Shown here one piece after another: positions 19,445 to 27,074 of a stretch of DNA of 64,000 nucleotides (the first letter of the stretch is position 1; the number at the start of each line of letters is the position of its first letter). This DNA comes from Pseudoalteromonas prydzensis (GTDB lineage Bacteria > Pseudomonadota > Gammaproteobacteria > Enterobacterales > Alteromonadaceae). The notes below the pieces were generated by a model, which saw only the letters and a program-made list of their open reading frames with translations, had not been told where the DNA came from and ran no database searches. The stretch covers positions 1-64,000 of the forward strand of contig NZ_DRGM01000076.1 in the NCBI RefSeq assembly GCF_011050055.1. The letters are read 5' to 3'. The position numbers and the translations under genes were made by a program.

Positions 19445-20242
19445 ATGCAACATAACGCATCACTTACGACGCCTTACGCTATTCGAAATATGATCCGTAA
19501 TGAAGATTACACCGGTCATACGTCAGGGTTTGTGCCTGGTTTTGTACAAGCTAATTTAGTGATTTTACCCCAGAAGTATGCGTTGGATTTTTTACAATTT
19601 TGCCAAGCGAATAAAAAGTCATGCCCGATTATTGCAACCAGCCGATTAGCGGGTGCTACCAGTATTCCTAATGTCGCTCATGATTTAGACATTCGTACTG
19701 ATTTACCGCGCTACCACATTTTTAAGAATGGCCAATTGATTAAAGAGGTCACTAATATCAAAGAGCAATGGCGCGATGATTTAGTCACTTTTTTAATTGG
19801 TTGCTCATTCTCATTTGAAGAGCCATTAAAAGCAGCAGGAATAGAAATACGCAATATTACAGAAAATAAAAATGTGCCTATGTACATGACCAATATTCCG
19901 TGTGAAAGTGCCGGCATATTCCACTCTAACATGGTAGTGAGTATGCGACCGATGAAACCTGCGGATGCGATTCGTGCGATTCAAATTTGCAGTCGCTTTC
20001 CTGATGTACATGGGGCACCGGTGCATTTCGGCGATCCTGCGGCAATTGGCATTAAAGATATTTACCGCCCTAATTTTGGTGAGTCTGTCACCATTAAAGA
20101 AGGCGAAGTGCCGGTATTTTGGGCGTGTGGCGTCACTCCTCAAATAGCCATAGCGAATGCCGCGCCTGATTTTTGTATCACACATAGCCCCGGGCATATG
20201 TTGATCACCGATATTCAAAATGCCCATATTTCGGCTTTTTAA
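19445..20242 (+). CDS. ycsI: DUF1445 putative hydro-lyase (YcsI; D-glutamate cyclase N-half)
   Basis: A 265-residue cytoplasmic protein of the DUF1445 family. In animals the mitochondrial D-glutamate cyclase DGLUCY carries a DUF1445 domain fused to a DUF4392 domain; here the two halves are separate genes in one operon. Family patterns seen: YTGHTSGFVPGFVQANLVIL near the N-terminus, FLIGCSFSFEEPL, NIPCESAGIF, and PVFWACGVTPQIA with ITHSPGHMLITD at the C-terminus. In Bacillus subtilis ycsI also lies in the same cluster as the 5-oxoprolinase genes. A GAGGA ribosome-binding site precedes the ATG. The reaction of a stand-alone bacterial DUF1445 protein is not established. Confidence 0.9.
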   Translation: MQHNASLTTPYAIRNMIRNEDYTGHTSGFVPGFVQANLVILPQKYALDFLQFCQANKKSCPIIATSRLAGATSIPNVAHDLDIRTDLPRYHIFKNGQLIKEVTNIKEQWRDDLVTFLIGCSFSFEEPLKAAGIEIRNITENKNVPMYMTNIPCESAGIFHSNMVVSMRPMKPADAIRAIQICSRFPDVHGAPVHFGDPAAIGIKDIYRPNFGESVTIKEGEVPVFWACGVTPQIAIANAAPDFCITHSPGHMLITDIQNAHISAF

Positions 20243-20254
20243 ACGGAAACAATA

Positions 20255-20986
20255 ATGAAGCTCAATTGTGATTTAGGTGAAAGCTTTGGCGCATGGCAAA
20301 TGGGTCTTGATAAAGAAGTCATGCCGCATATTGATATGGCAAATATCGCCTGTGGTTTCCATGGCGGTGATAGCGATGTGATGGCCAACACCTTGAAGCT
20401 CGCTAAACAACATAAGGTACTGATTGGTGCTCACCCAAGCTACCCTGATAGACAAGGGTTTGGCCGTCGCTCGATGGCGTTAACAGCGCAAGAGCTAAGC
20501 AACTGCCTACATTATCAAATAGCCGCTATTGAAGGCATGGCAAAAGTACAAGGCCTCACTTTAGAGTACGTAAAGCCACATGGCGCTTTATACAACGATA
20601 TGATGGTTGATGAAACATTATTGACCACTGTGATGCAAGCTGTTGCCAGTTATCCAAGTGCATTAAAGTTAATGATACTTGCTAGTGCAAACGCTGAGCA
20701 GCATCAGCAATTGGCCCAGCAATACCAACTGGAGTTAATTTTAGAAGCGTTTGCTGATCGCCAGTACACCGATGAAGGCCTGCTCGTTTCACGAAAAATG
20801 GCTGGCAGTGTGCATGATAAGCCTGCATTGATCGCACAAGTTAAACAGTTACTTGCTACAGGCTGTGTAACTACCCGCTCTGGTAAGCAATTACCACTGC
20901 ATGCCGATAGTTTATGCGTACACGGCGATAACGCCGCAGGTATTGCCCTCATTGCAGAGATCAAAGCACTATGTCACAGCAACTAA
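20255..20986 (+). CDS. pxpA: 5-oxoprolinase subunit PxpA (LamB/YcsF family)
   Basis: A 243-residue cytoplasmic protein. Family signature is intact: MKLNCDLGESFGAW at the N-terminus, ANIACGFHGGDSDVM, GAHPSYPDRQGFGRR, VKPHGALYNDM, and CVHGDNAAG near the C-terminus. PxpA works with PxpB and PxpC to open 5-oxoproline to glutamate at the cost of ATP; PxpB and PxpC are not in this window, so they must be elsewhere or absent. It lies 12 bases after the DUF1445 gene and overlaps the DUF4392 gene by 16 bases, so the three are translated together. Confidence 0.95.
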   Translation: MKLNCDLGESFGAWQMGLDKEVMPHIDMANIACGFHGGDSDVMANTLKLAKQHKVLIGAHPSYPDRQGFGRRSMALTAQELSNCLHYQIAAIEGMAKVQGLTLEYVKPHGALYNDMMVDETLLTTVMQAVASYPSALKLMILASANAEQHQQLAQQYQLELILEAFADRQYTDEGLLVSRKMAGSVHDKPALIAQVKQLLATGCVTTRSGKQLPLHADSLCVHGDNAAGIALIAEIKALCHSN

Positions 20987-21840
20987 GTGATGTGCAATTC
21001 AGCCAAGTAATCGAAACCATGATGGTTGAACAAAACCTTCGGGGCATGCAAACTCTCTATGCTCATCAGCAGACAGGGACTTACCTACGCGCTGCAAAAT
21101 CGTTGTTTGCAGCAAAAAACACGGTGCTAATTGGTACCGGCTTTGCGGTAAAACAAACCTTTGAAACCGACGGCCCAGTTGGTGCTATTGCTTTATACAA
21201 TGCATTGCAGGCGCTTGGCAAACACCCCATATTAGTGTGTGGCAACCCCCTTTACAGTGCGTTAAAAGCTGATTTTAACTGCTTTGAATTACCACTTAAT
21301 AACTTTACCGACGCAATGACCTTTAGCCAAAAGGCGCTGACTGAATTAAAGCCAGACTGCGTACTTTCAATCGAGCGACCGGGGCTGTGTCATGGTAATA
21401 AATACTACAACATGCGTGGTATCGATATCTCTGCTGATTGTGGCTGCTTTGATTTTTTTATTACTCAAGCCCCCTGCCCTACCGTTGCAATTGGTGATGG
21501 TGGCAATGAAATTGGCATGGGCAACTTATCTCAGTATATGACTGAGCTGAGCATTATGCCGAGCCTAACCTGTTGTGATGAATTGTTATTGGCTGATGTC
21601 TCAAACTGGGCAGCCTACGGCATCATTGCGTTGTTAAGCCGCTGGTGTGGCCAAGATTTACTCGCAGCTGTCGCCCCCCTCGCCATCCTGCAATACTTGA
21701 GTGAACGCGGCAGCATTGATGGTGTTACCCACAAGAATGAATTAACCGAAGATGGCCTGCATGCGATGCATGGTCAACAACTCATCGCAAGACTACGTCA
21801 GCTTAGCGGTGATGCCAATCAGAATGAGGATTTACAATGA
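20971..21840 (+). CDS. DUF4392 protein (D-glutamate cyclase C-half)
   Basis: A 289-residue protein of the DUF4392/glutamate cyclase-like family, the C-terminal half of animal DGLUCY. Visible family features: VLIGTGFAVKQTFETDGPVG near residue 50, a glycine-rich CPTVAIGDGGNEIGMGN about two thirds along, and SNWAAYGIIALL. The start overlaps pxpA by 16 bases, and its stop overlaps the next start as ATGA. Together with DUF1445 it is expected to convert D-glutamate and 5-oxo-D-proline; whether the bacterial proteins form one complex is an inference from the animal fusion. Confidence 0.88.
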   Translation: MSQQLSDVQFSQVIETMMVEQNLRGMQTLYAHQQTGTYLRAAKSLFAAKNTVLIGTGFAVKQTFETDGPVGAIALYNALQALGKHPILVCGNPLYSALKADFNCFELPLNNFTDAMTFSQKALTELKPDCVLSIERPGLCHGNKYYNMRGIDISADCGCFDFFITQAPCPTVAIGDGGNEIGMGNLSQYMTELSIMPSLTCCDELLLADVSNWAAYGIIALLSRWCGQDLLAAVAPLAILQYLSERGSIDGVTHKNELTEDGLHAMHGQQLIARLRQLSGDANQNEDLQ

Positions 21841-22694
21841 GCACGGTGTATTTAAACGGCGATTATATGAGTGCTGAGCACGCAAAAATATCACCAATGG
21901 ACAGAGGATTTTTATTTGGTGATGGCATCTACGAAGTGATCCCAGCCTACCATGGCAAGATGCTTGGTTTTGCGGCACATATAGAACGCATGAATAACGG
22001 TTTAAATGAGCTGGAAATTAACTTAGATTATACAACCGATCAATGGCGTGAAATCTGCCAGCAACTGTGCGAAAAAAACCAAGGTGATAACTTAGGTATT
22101 TATTTACATGTTAGTCGCGGCGCTGATACCAAGCGTGCTCATGCTTATCCTCACGGCATAACAGCAACAGTATTTGCTTACGCGTTCGAAATTCCAGCAC
22201 AGCCTGTTTGCGACATAGACAAAGCTAAAACCTATACGGTATCCGTTGAGCAAGATAAGCGCTGGCAACGTTGTCACATCAAATCAACCGCTTTGCTTGG
22301 CAATGTTATTCACTATCAACATGGTGCGGCAGCGGGTAACAATGAAACTATTCTATTTAACCGCTTAGATGAACTTACCGAAGCAAGTTCAAGCAATGTA
22401 TTTATTGTTAAAGATGGCGTGATCAGCACACCACCTCTGGATAACCAAATATTACCGGGGATCACTCGCTGGTTAATTTTGACGATATTACATAGCCACA
22501 GTGACTTTAAGGTCCAACAGCGCATTATTACTAAGCAGGAGTTATTTGCTGCCGATGAAGTGTGGATCACCAGCGCCACAAAAGAAGTTGGCCCAGTGGT
22601 AAAACTCAACGGGCACCCGGTTGCTAATGGCAAGCCAGGCAAAATATGGCAACAAGTGCAAAGCTTATTTACTAAGCATAAGTTTGATTATTAA
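21837..22694 (+). CDS. dat: D-amino-acid aminotransferase (class IV)
   Basis: A 285-residue pyridoxal-phosphate enzyme that exchanges amino groups between D-amino acids and 2-oxo acids, for example D-Ala plus 2-oxoglutarate to pyruvate plus D-Glu. Fold-IV features: GDYMSAEHAKISPMDRGF with GDGIYEVIPAY, catalytic lysine within HIKSTALLGNVIH, the cofactor-phosphate region LTEASSSNVFIV, and WITSATKEVGPVVKL. The length matches D-alanine transaminases; ADC lyase or branched-chain aminotransferases are less likely. It overlaps the DUF4392 gene by four bases and ends the operon. It links D-alanine to D-glutamate and so to the cyclase genes upstream. Confidence 0.9.
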   Translation: MSTVYLNGDYMSAEHAKISPMDRGFLFGDGIYEVIPAYHGKMLGFAAHIERMNNGLNELEINLDYTTDQWREICQQLCEKNQGDNLGIYLHVSRGADTKRAHAYPHGITATVFAYAFEIPAQPVCDIDKAKTYTVSVEQDKRWQRCHIKSTALLGNVIHYQHGAAAGNNETILFNRLDELTEASSSNVFIVKDGVISTPPLDNQILPGITRWLILTILHSHSDFKVQQRIITKQELFAADEVWITSATKEVGPVVKLNGHPVANGKPGKIWQQVQSLFTKHKFDY

Positions 22695-22695
22695 T

Positions 22696-22758
22696 AGCGG
22701 TAAGCGGTAAGCGGTAAGCTGTAAGCTGTAAGCTGTAAGCTGTAAGCTGTAAGCTGTA
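22696..22758 (+). repeat. Nine tandem heptamers after dat
   Basis: Three copies of AGCGGTA are followed by six copies of AGCTGTA without interruption, starting two bases after the dat stop. Copy number may vary by slippage. They lie between the operon end and the terminator hairpin. Confidence 0.95.
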
Positions 22759-22765
22759 ATTATAA

Positions 22766-22794
22766 AAGCCGTGTTTGTTAAATCAACACGGCTT
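22766..22794. terminator. Terminator hairpin between convergent dat and WD40 genes
   Basis: AAGCCGTGTT and AACACGGCTT form a perfect 10-bp stem with a 9-base loop. On the minus strand a TTTTAT run follows, so it best serves the WD40 gene, but it can stop both. Confidence 0.7.
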
Positions 22795-22817
22795 ATTAAA
22801 TCCAATTAAATGCTGAC

Positions 22818-23810
22818 TTACTTAGGCTGATACGGCCAAACTTCTCGTACTCCATCACTGTTTTCGCTGACCATGTTTTTATTTTCTTTATCATACGCAA
22901 CCGCTAAAACTGAGCCACGAATGCGCTGTTGTGCTGCTTTATATTCAGCGAGCAATGTACCGTCTTGCACCCGCCATAATTGCAATGTGCTGTTTGGCGA
23001 ACCCGTTAAAAACCACTTATTATTATTGATAAATCGCGAATGATTAAACTCGATAAAATTAGCAAATATATTTAACTGCGCTTGCTCAGTGCCCGTTTTT
23101 AAATCAACAAATACACGATCATCAACAGAATCAATGGCAAAACCTAACGTTGCATTTTCGTTCATGCTAACGTGGTTAACACGTGTCGCTAATTTAAATT
23201 TTTGCAAAATAGCGCCATCATCAGTTGACCATAAATAAGCAAATTTATCGCTGGAACCCGTGAATGCTGTTTGGCCATCAGCAGATAACGCGACAGAATT
23301 AATATCCAGACGATGTATTTGAAATAGCGTATTTTGCTTAGTGTTGGTGTTGATCACATCAGCTTCACCGCTGCGATAAGCGACCACCATTAATTGACCA
23401 TTTGCTGATAGTGCGATATCACGGGCAATGTTTTGCCCTGTTGACCAACTACCAAGTAACTGCCCAGTTTTAACCGAAAATAAGTGCACTGACATCCGGT
23501 TAGAAATATAAAATTTAGTTTTATCATCGCTAACCCCAACCAACTCAACATGCTTAGCATCATCACCGGTTATACAGTTAAACAAGGTCTTCTTAATCGT
23601 GTTGTCCCATACACACACCTTACCTTGCTCTGAAACAACACTTAGCTGGCCGTCATTCGATAATGCGACTGACTCAACAATCTCTTGCGTATGACGAAAT
23701 TGTGATGTTGACGAAGCTTCAAAGACAGGCTCACCTGAGCAGCCAACCAGTACTGATAAAATCCCTGTTAAGCCGAGTTTTGAAATATAAAAACGCACAC
23801 CTATTCTCAC
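22818..23810 (-). CDS. WD40-repeat lipoprotein
   Basis: A 330-residue beta-propeller protein with a lipoprotein signal (LVGCS, Cys24). Several degenerate WD40 repeats are visible, for example VALSNDGQLSVVSEQGKVCVWD, IALSANGQLMVVAYRSGEADV, VALSADGQTAFTGSSDKFAYLW and STLQLWRVQDGTLLAEY. It is probably a periplasmic face outer- or inner-membrane scaffold. WD40 lipoproteins of this length are common in Pseudoalteromonas and Shewanella, with no established function. Single gene with its own downstream terminator. Confidence 0.85.
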   Translation of the reverse strand: MRIGVRFYISKLGLTGILSVLVGCSGEPVFEASSTSQFRHTQEIVESVALSNDGQLSVVSEQGKVCVWDNTIKKTLFNCITGDDAKHVELVGVSDDKTKFYISNRMSVHLFSVKTGQLLGSWSTGQNIARDIALSANGQLMVVAYRSGEADVINTNTKQNTLFQIHRLDINSVALSADGQTAFTGSSDKFAYLWSTDDGAILQKFKLATRVNHVSMNENATLGFAIDSVDDRVFVDLKTGTEQAQLNIFANFIEFNHSRFINNNKWFLTGSPNSTLQLWRVQDGTLLAEYKAAQQRIRGSVLAVAYDKENKNMVSENSDGVREVWPYQPK

Positions 23811-23884
23811 TTATATTATTGTTATTAGACGCGGCTCTAAACTCTTACAAGCTATCAAAGTACCGCGATAGCAACGCTATATTC

Positions 23885-24457
23885 TCATTTCATCGCCATT
23901 TTAGCTATCTGCTTTAACCACTTAGCCCGCTGCTCTGTGGTTGAACTGATTATTGGGCCAATATACGTCATCGAAACAACTTTAATGCCACAAAAGCCTA
24001 AAATAGTGTGTTTTAACTGCTTTGTCACAGAGTCGCCTTGAAAATAACGATAATAAAACGGAGGTGTATCAAGCGTTAAAACAACTTCTGCGGTGCGCCC
24101 TTTCAGCAGTTTATCGGGGATGGTTTTATTAGGCTGATATCTAAATGCAAAACCAGATAGAAAAGTACGGTCGATCAAGCCTTTAAATTTGGCTGGTAAC
24201 CCGCCCCACCAAACGGGAATAAACAATACAATATGTTCAGCCCATTGTAACTTTGCTTGAAACTCGACTAAATCCGGCTCCAATCGCTGTTCACTGCTAT
24301 AGCCCTCACTTAAGTCGGGGTTAAACTGCATCGTATTGAGAGAAAGATAGTGCACATCACTTCCACTATGACATGACGCAATATAAGCTGTTCCCAATGA
24401 GCCACAAAAACTGCTGCTTTTTGGATTTGCATCAATCACTAATATATTTTTTTTCAT
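23885..24457 (-). CDS. NAD(P)H:quinone oxidoreductase-like flavoprotein
   Basis: A flavodoxin-fold FMN/FAD protein of the NAD(P)H dehydrogenase (quinone)/KefF-MdaB type (Flavodoxin_2). Start set at ATG 24457 with AAAGGAG eight bases upstream; a longer frame to 24490 lacks one. It has 190 residues. Motifs: VIDANPKSSSFCG for the phosphate loop, HIVLFIPVWWGGLPAKFKGLIDR, the characteristic WWGGLPAKFKGLIDRTF patch, and FAFRYQP. It is co-directional with, and immediately downstream of, a MerR-type regulator gene and carries a MerR-type promoter. A role in reducing quinones or electrophiles under stress is likely. Confidence 0.9.
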   Translation of the reverse strand: MKKNILVIDANPKSSSFCGSLGTAYIASCHSGSDVHYLSLNTMQFNPDLSEGYSSEQRLEPDLVEFQAKLQWAEHIVLFIPVWWGGLPAKFKGLIDRTFLSGFAFRYQPNKTIPDKLLKGRTAEVVLTLDTPPFYYRYFQGDSVTKQLKHTILGFCGIKVVSMTYIGPIISSTTEQRAKWLKQIAKMAMK

Positions 24458-24481
24458 GCTAACTACTCCTTTAAAAGCAGC

Positions 24482-24513
24482 AGCATACACCCTCCCCTAA
24501 AGGGTAGAGTCAA
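24482..24513 (-). promoter_or_regulatory. MerR-type promoter with stretched spacer and dyad
   Basis: On the minus strand TTGACT (24508-24513) and TATGCT (24482-24487) are 20 bases apart, longer than the usual 17, and the spacer holds the inverted repeat ACCCT-N7-AGGGT (24489-24505). A long spacer with a central dyad is the hallmark of promoters activated by MerR proteins. The expected start of transcription lies about 20 bases before the flavoprotein gene. The -35 box is inside the 3' end of the merR-like gene. Confidence 0.8.
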
Positions 24514-24860
24514 GCCTATCTAAACAATTTTTTATATCTTGATGGTAATATTCTAGCAATTTTTCTTGTTCCCGCAGCGCAGCAATAGCGATCAACACTT
24601 GCTGCTTTTTATCTTCTAGCAAAGCCATTACCACAGGCCCAATCTAAGTCATGGCGAGTAACTTTTAAATCTTTTAGCTGAGTTAAGCTTAACCCTAATA
24701 ACTGTGCTCGTTTTATCAGCGTCACAAACTCCACATCAGCGTTTTCATAAATACGGTAACTCCCTTGACGTTTTATGTTCGTCAGTAGACCTATCCTTTC
24801 ATAATGCCTAATTGCTTTAATTGACACTCCTGAACGCTTTGCCATCTCACCAATATACAC
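24497..24860 (-). pseudogene. MerR-family regulator broken by a one-base frameshift
   Basis: Starts at GTG 24860 with AAGGAG upstream. The winged-helix DNA-binding part is intact (YIGEMAKRSGVSIKAIRHYERIGLL), but the frame stops at 24609 after 83 residues. The missing C-terminal dimerisation helix continues in another frame (ALLEDKKQQVLIAIAALREQ) to TAG 24497. Dropping one G in the TGTGGTAATGG stretch (about 24628-24636) would give a normal 120-residue MerR protein reading DWAC-V-MALLEDKK. So this is a recent frameshift, a sequencing error, or a recoded site. The target promoter downstream is intact. Confidence 0.8.
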
Positions 24861-24863
24861 CAG

Positions 24864-25625
24864 TCACTCCTTAGTCTGTTTGTTCATAATATTAATATAG
24901 GAGTCAACATAGTAGCGTTCTTTATTAGCAGCTAAATAGTCTAACAGCTGTGCGTGCGCTGCAACTGATACACTCAAATGATCACCACCGACGCCATGAA
25001 AAAGCATATTAATCAGCTGTACTTCCTCGGGTACATTTTTCACATAATCAATCAATTGTTGCCCAGTTACACTTGATGGCGCCCATAGTACTGAACGGCC
25101 ATTATCGTCATCAAGCCCTTTGATAGCTATAAAATGCGCTCGTAACGGCGCTATGAAGTCGCTTTGGGCAGCTTGGGTATCAAAGCAAGGGGGCGTGAAT
25201 GTACGCTGCGTTTTGCCATCAAGTGCTTGTAAGAATACATTCGCCGTTAGCACTTCACGTATCGCGCGTTCAGCGGTGTAATTATCAAGGTTTTGCTCTT
25301 CGCTAACCCATTCTCGCGATGCTTTGGATGCGCTGCAGGGATGAAATAAACTGTGATTACCAAGTTCATGCCCCTCACTTGCTAGTGCTTGCCATTCACC
25401 CATACGTGATTGCACATTCGCTGAGTTTGGAACTATATAAAATGATGCTTTAAAGTTATATTTATTAAGTGCAGGTACTGCGTTATCGAGCTGACTCGCT
25501 AACGCGTCATCATAAGAAAGGCTAACAGCGATTTTATTGTCTGGCCAGGTTGGTATTCGTTGCGCGTTAGCCGCAGGGAAACTAAACCCTGCGAATAACG
25601 CCATCAAAACCGTTATTTTAGTCAT
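24864..25625 (-). CDS. Exported polysaccharide deacetylase (NodB-like)
   Basis: A carbohydrate esterase family 4-like protein of about 253 residues. The start is set at ATG 25625 because it begins the signal peptide TKITVLMALFAGFSFPAANAQ; a longer frame to 25670 would overlap the upstream VOC gene. Catalytic features: VSLSYDDA (metal-binding and base Asp pair) and HELGNHSLFHP (metal-binding His pair), then TPPCFDTQ. It is likely to remove acetyl groups from chitin or peptidoglycan-type sugars in the periplasm or outside. It lies four bases before the merR-like gene on the same strand. Confidence 0.85.
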   Translation of the reverse strand: MTKITVLMALFAGFSFPAANAQRIPTWPDNKIAVSLSYDDALASQLDNAVPALNKYNFKASFYIVPNSANVQSRMGEWQALASEGHELGNHSLFHPCSASKASREWVSEEQNLDNYTAERAIREVLTANVFLQALDGKTQRTFTPPCFDTQAAQSDFIAPLRAHFIAIKGLDDDNGRSVLWAPSSVTGQQLIDYVKNVPEEVQLINMLFHGVGGDHLSVSVAAHAQLLDYLAANKERYYVDSYINIMNKQTKE

Positions 25626-25648
25626 GCTTTTACCGTTAAATTGCAAGG

Positions 25649-26029
25649 TTATGCAGCGTGGCTGAAACAAAAGACATTCAGTTTATTACCATCTAGATCA
25701 CGGAAATAACCGGCATAAAACCCCGGCATTTCACGCGGTCCAGGCGCACCTTCATCGGTTGCCCCAAGTTCAATTGCTTTTGCATAAAAAGCATCTACTT
25801 GCGCAGGGCTGTCTACAGCAATCGCGATCATAGTGCCATTACCGACTGTTGCAACATTACCATCATATGGTTTAGTGATGGCAAAACCAGGTTGCTGAGG
25901 ATCAACACTCCAAGCGACAAAATTATCTGTTTCTAAAAAACGTTGCGCATTGAGTAAAGAGAATAGTTCATCGTAAAATGCCACTGCATTTGGCAATTTA
26001 TTGGTGCCTAACATTGTATAGCCAATCAT
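25649..26029 (-). CDS. VOC (glyoxalase-like) family protein
   Basis: A 126-residue protein with one full vicinal-oxygen-chelate unit pair: MIGYTMLGTNKLPNAVAFYDELF at the N-terminus and GFYAGYFRDLDGNKLNVFCF at the C-terminus, the usual place of the second metal ligand region. The N-terminal metal position is Tyr rather than His, so catalytic metal binding is uncertain. It belongs to the small cytoplasmic VOC proteins often annotated as glyoxalase/bleomycin-resistance like; the substrate is unknown. It heads the minus-strand cluster that continues into the deacetylase gene. Confidence 0.88.
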   Translation of the reverse strand: MIGYTMLGTNKLPNAVAFYDELFSLLNAQRFLETDNFVAWSVDPQQPGFAITKPYDGNVATVGNGTMIAIAVDSPAQVDAFYAKAIELGATDEGAPGPREMPGFYAGYFRDLDGNKLNVFCFSHAA

Positions 26030-26221
26030 CTGAGCTCCTTTGTCTTATTTTGCTTAAATAACAAACTGAATTTAACGCTAAGATCATAGTACGTCTACTG
26101 CTAATAATGCTGATGAGTATTTATTAGCAACTAAATAATCATCGCCTTTACTTTATTTATTAACTTATTAACCCTATTATCAAAGCCTTACTAATGACAC
26201 TAAACTAAACAGCAAAATATT

Positions 26222-26917
26222 ATGGACTTTTCTCTTTATACTAAACTGAGCCCACAACTTCACCATAATAGTTATTGCTGTGAGTTTGATAGTAGCAGTT
26301 TTATTGACAGTGACTTTTTAAATTATCAGATTTTGTTTCCGCAACAACTACAAAAGGCAGTTATTAAACGAAGAGCTGAATACCTCGCCGGCCGTTTTTG
26401 CGCTAAACAGGTGTTAAGTACCCTCAATGTCCCCTGTTTCGATATTATCTCAGGCCCCGATCGCGCCCCCATCTGGCCTGAAAACATTATTGGTAGTATT
26501 ACCCACACCCAGGGCGTCGCAATGGCAATGGCAATGGCGTGTCAGCACACTGATGTCGCTGGAATTGGTATTGATATAGAGCAACTAATGAGTGCAAAGC
26601 AAGAACTAGAGCTACAAAAGCAAATTTTGCATCCTGATGAATATCCACTATTTAGACAATTGGCTGAGCAGCTTTCACACCCATTAACAGTAATTTTTTC
26701 AGCAAAAGAAAGCATTTTTAAAGCGTTATACCCAAGCGTAAAGCAATTTTTTGGTTTTGAAGCAGCCAAGTTAATGGCCTTTGATGAGCAGCAATTGCAA
26801 TTTACAATAACCAACACACTTGCATCAGCAGTGCCTAAAAACACTCAAATTACGGTGTTTTACCAAATAAATGCAAGCATCGTACTCACTGAGTGCGAGT
26901 TTACTATCGCACCTTAA
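26222..26917 (+). CDS. 4'-phosphopantetheinyl transferase (EntD/Sfp-like)
   Basis: Transfers the phosphopantetheine arm of CoA to carrier proteins of fatty acid, polyketide or nonribosomal peptide synthases. Motifs of the EntD group: KRRAEYLAGRFCAKQ, a substrate loop GPDRAPIWP, GSITHTQG, the magnesium site GIGIDIE (about residues 118-124), and FSAKESIFKALYP. 231 residues, normal for EntD. No synthase gene is in the window, so the carrier protein target is elsewhere. A weak hairpin follows the gene. Confidence 0.92.
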   Translation: MDFSLYTKLSPQLHHNSYCCEFDSSSFIDSDFLNYQILFPQQLQKAVIKRRAEYLAGRFCAKQVLSTLNVPCFDIISGPDRAPIWPENIIGSITHTQGVAMAMAMACQHTDVAGIGIDIEQLMSAKQELELQKQILHPDEYPLFRQLAEQLSHPLTVIFSAKESIFKALYPSVKQFFGFEAAKLMAFDEQQLQFTITNTLASAVPKNTQITVFYQINASIVLTECEFTIAP

Positions 26918-26937
26918 CCACTAAAAAGATTGATGGC

Positions 26938-26959
26938 GGCTAGATTCACCTAACTAGCC
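26938..26959 (+). terminator. Weak hairpin after the transferase gene
   Basis: GGCTAG / CTAGCC with a 10-base loop, followed by ACTATTTCATT. Stem and T-tract are both weak. Confidence 0.35.
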
Positions 26960-27074
26960 ACTATTTCATTATTAATTCCTATTCATTTTAAAAGTATTCA
27001 TCGCATCATGGTGTACCTTTGGGTTTTGTTATTCTATAACGGTTAGGTGCGATAATTAATAACAAGGAATTAAA

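Noticed and set aside
22696-22758. Coding extension of dat through the heptamers
   Set aside because: The dat stop TAA (22692-22694) precedes the repeats and the protein already has normal length.
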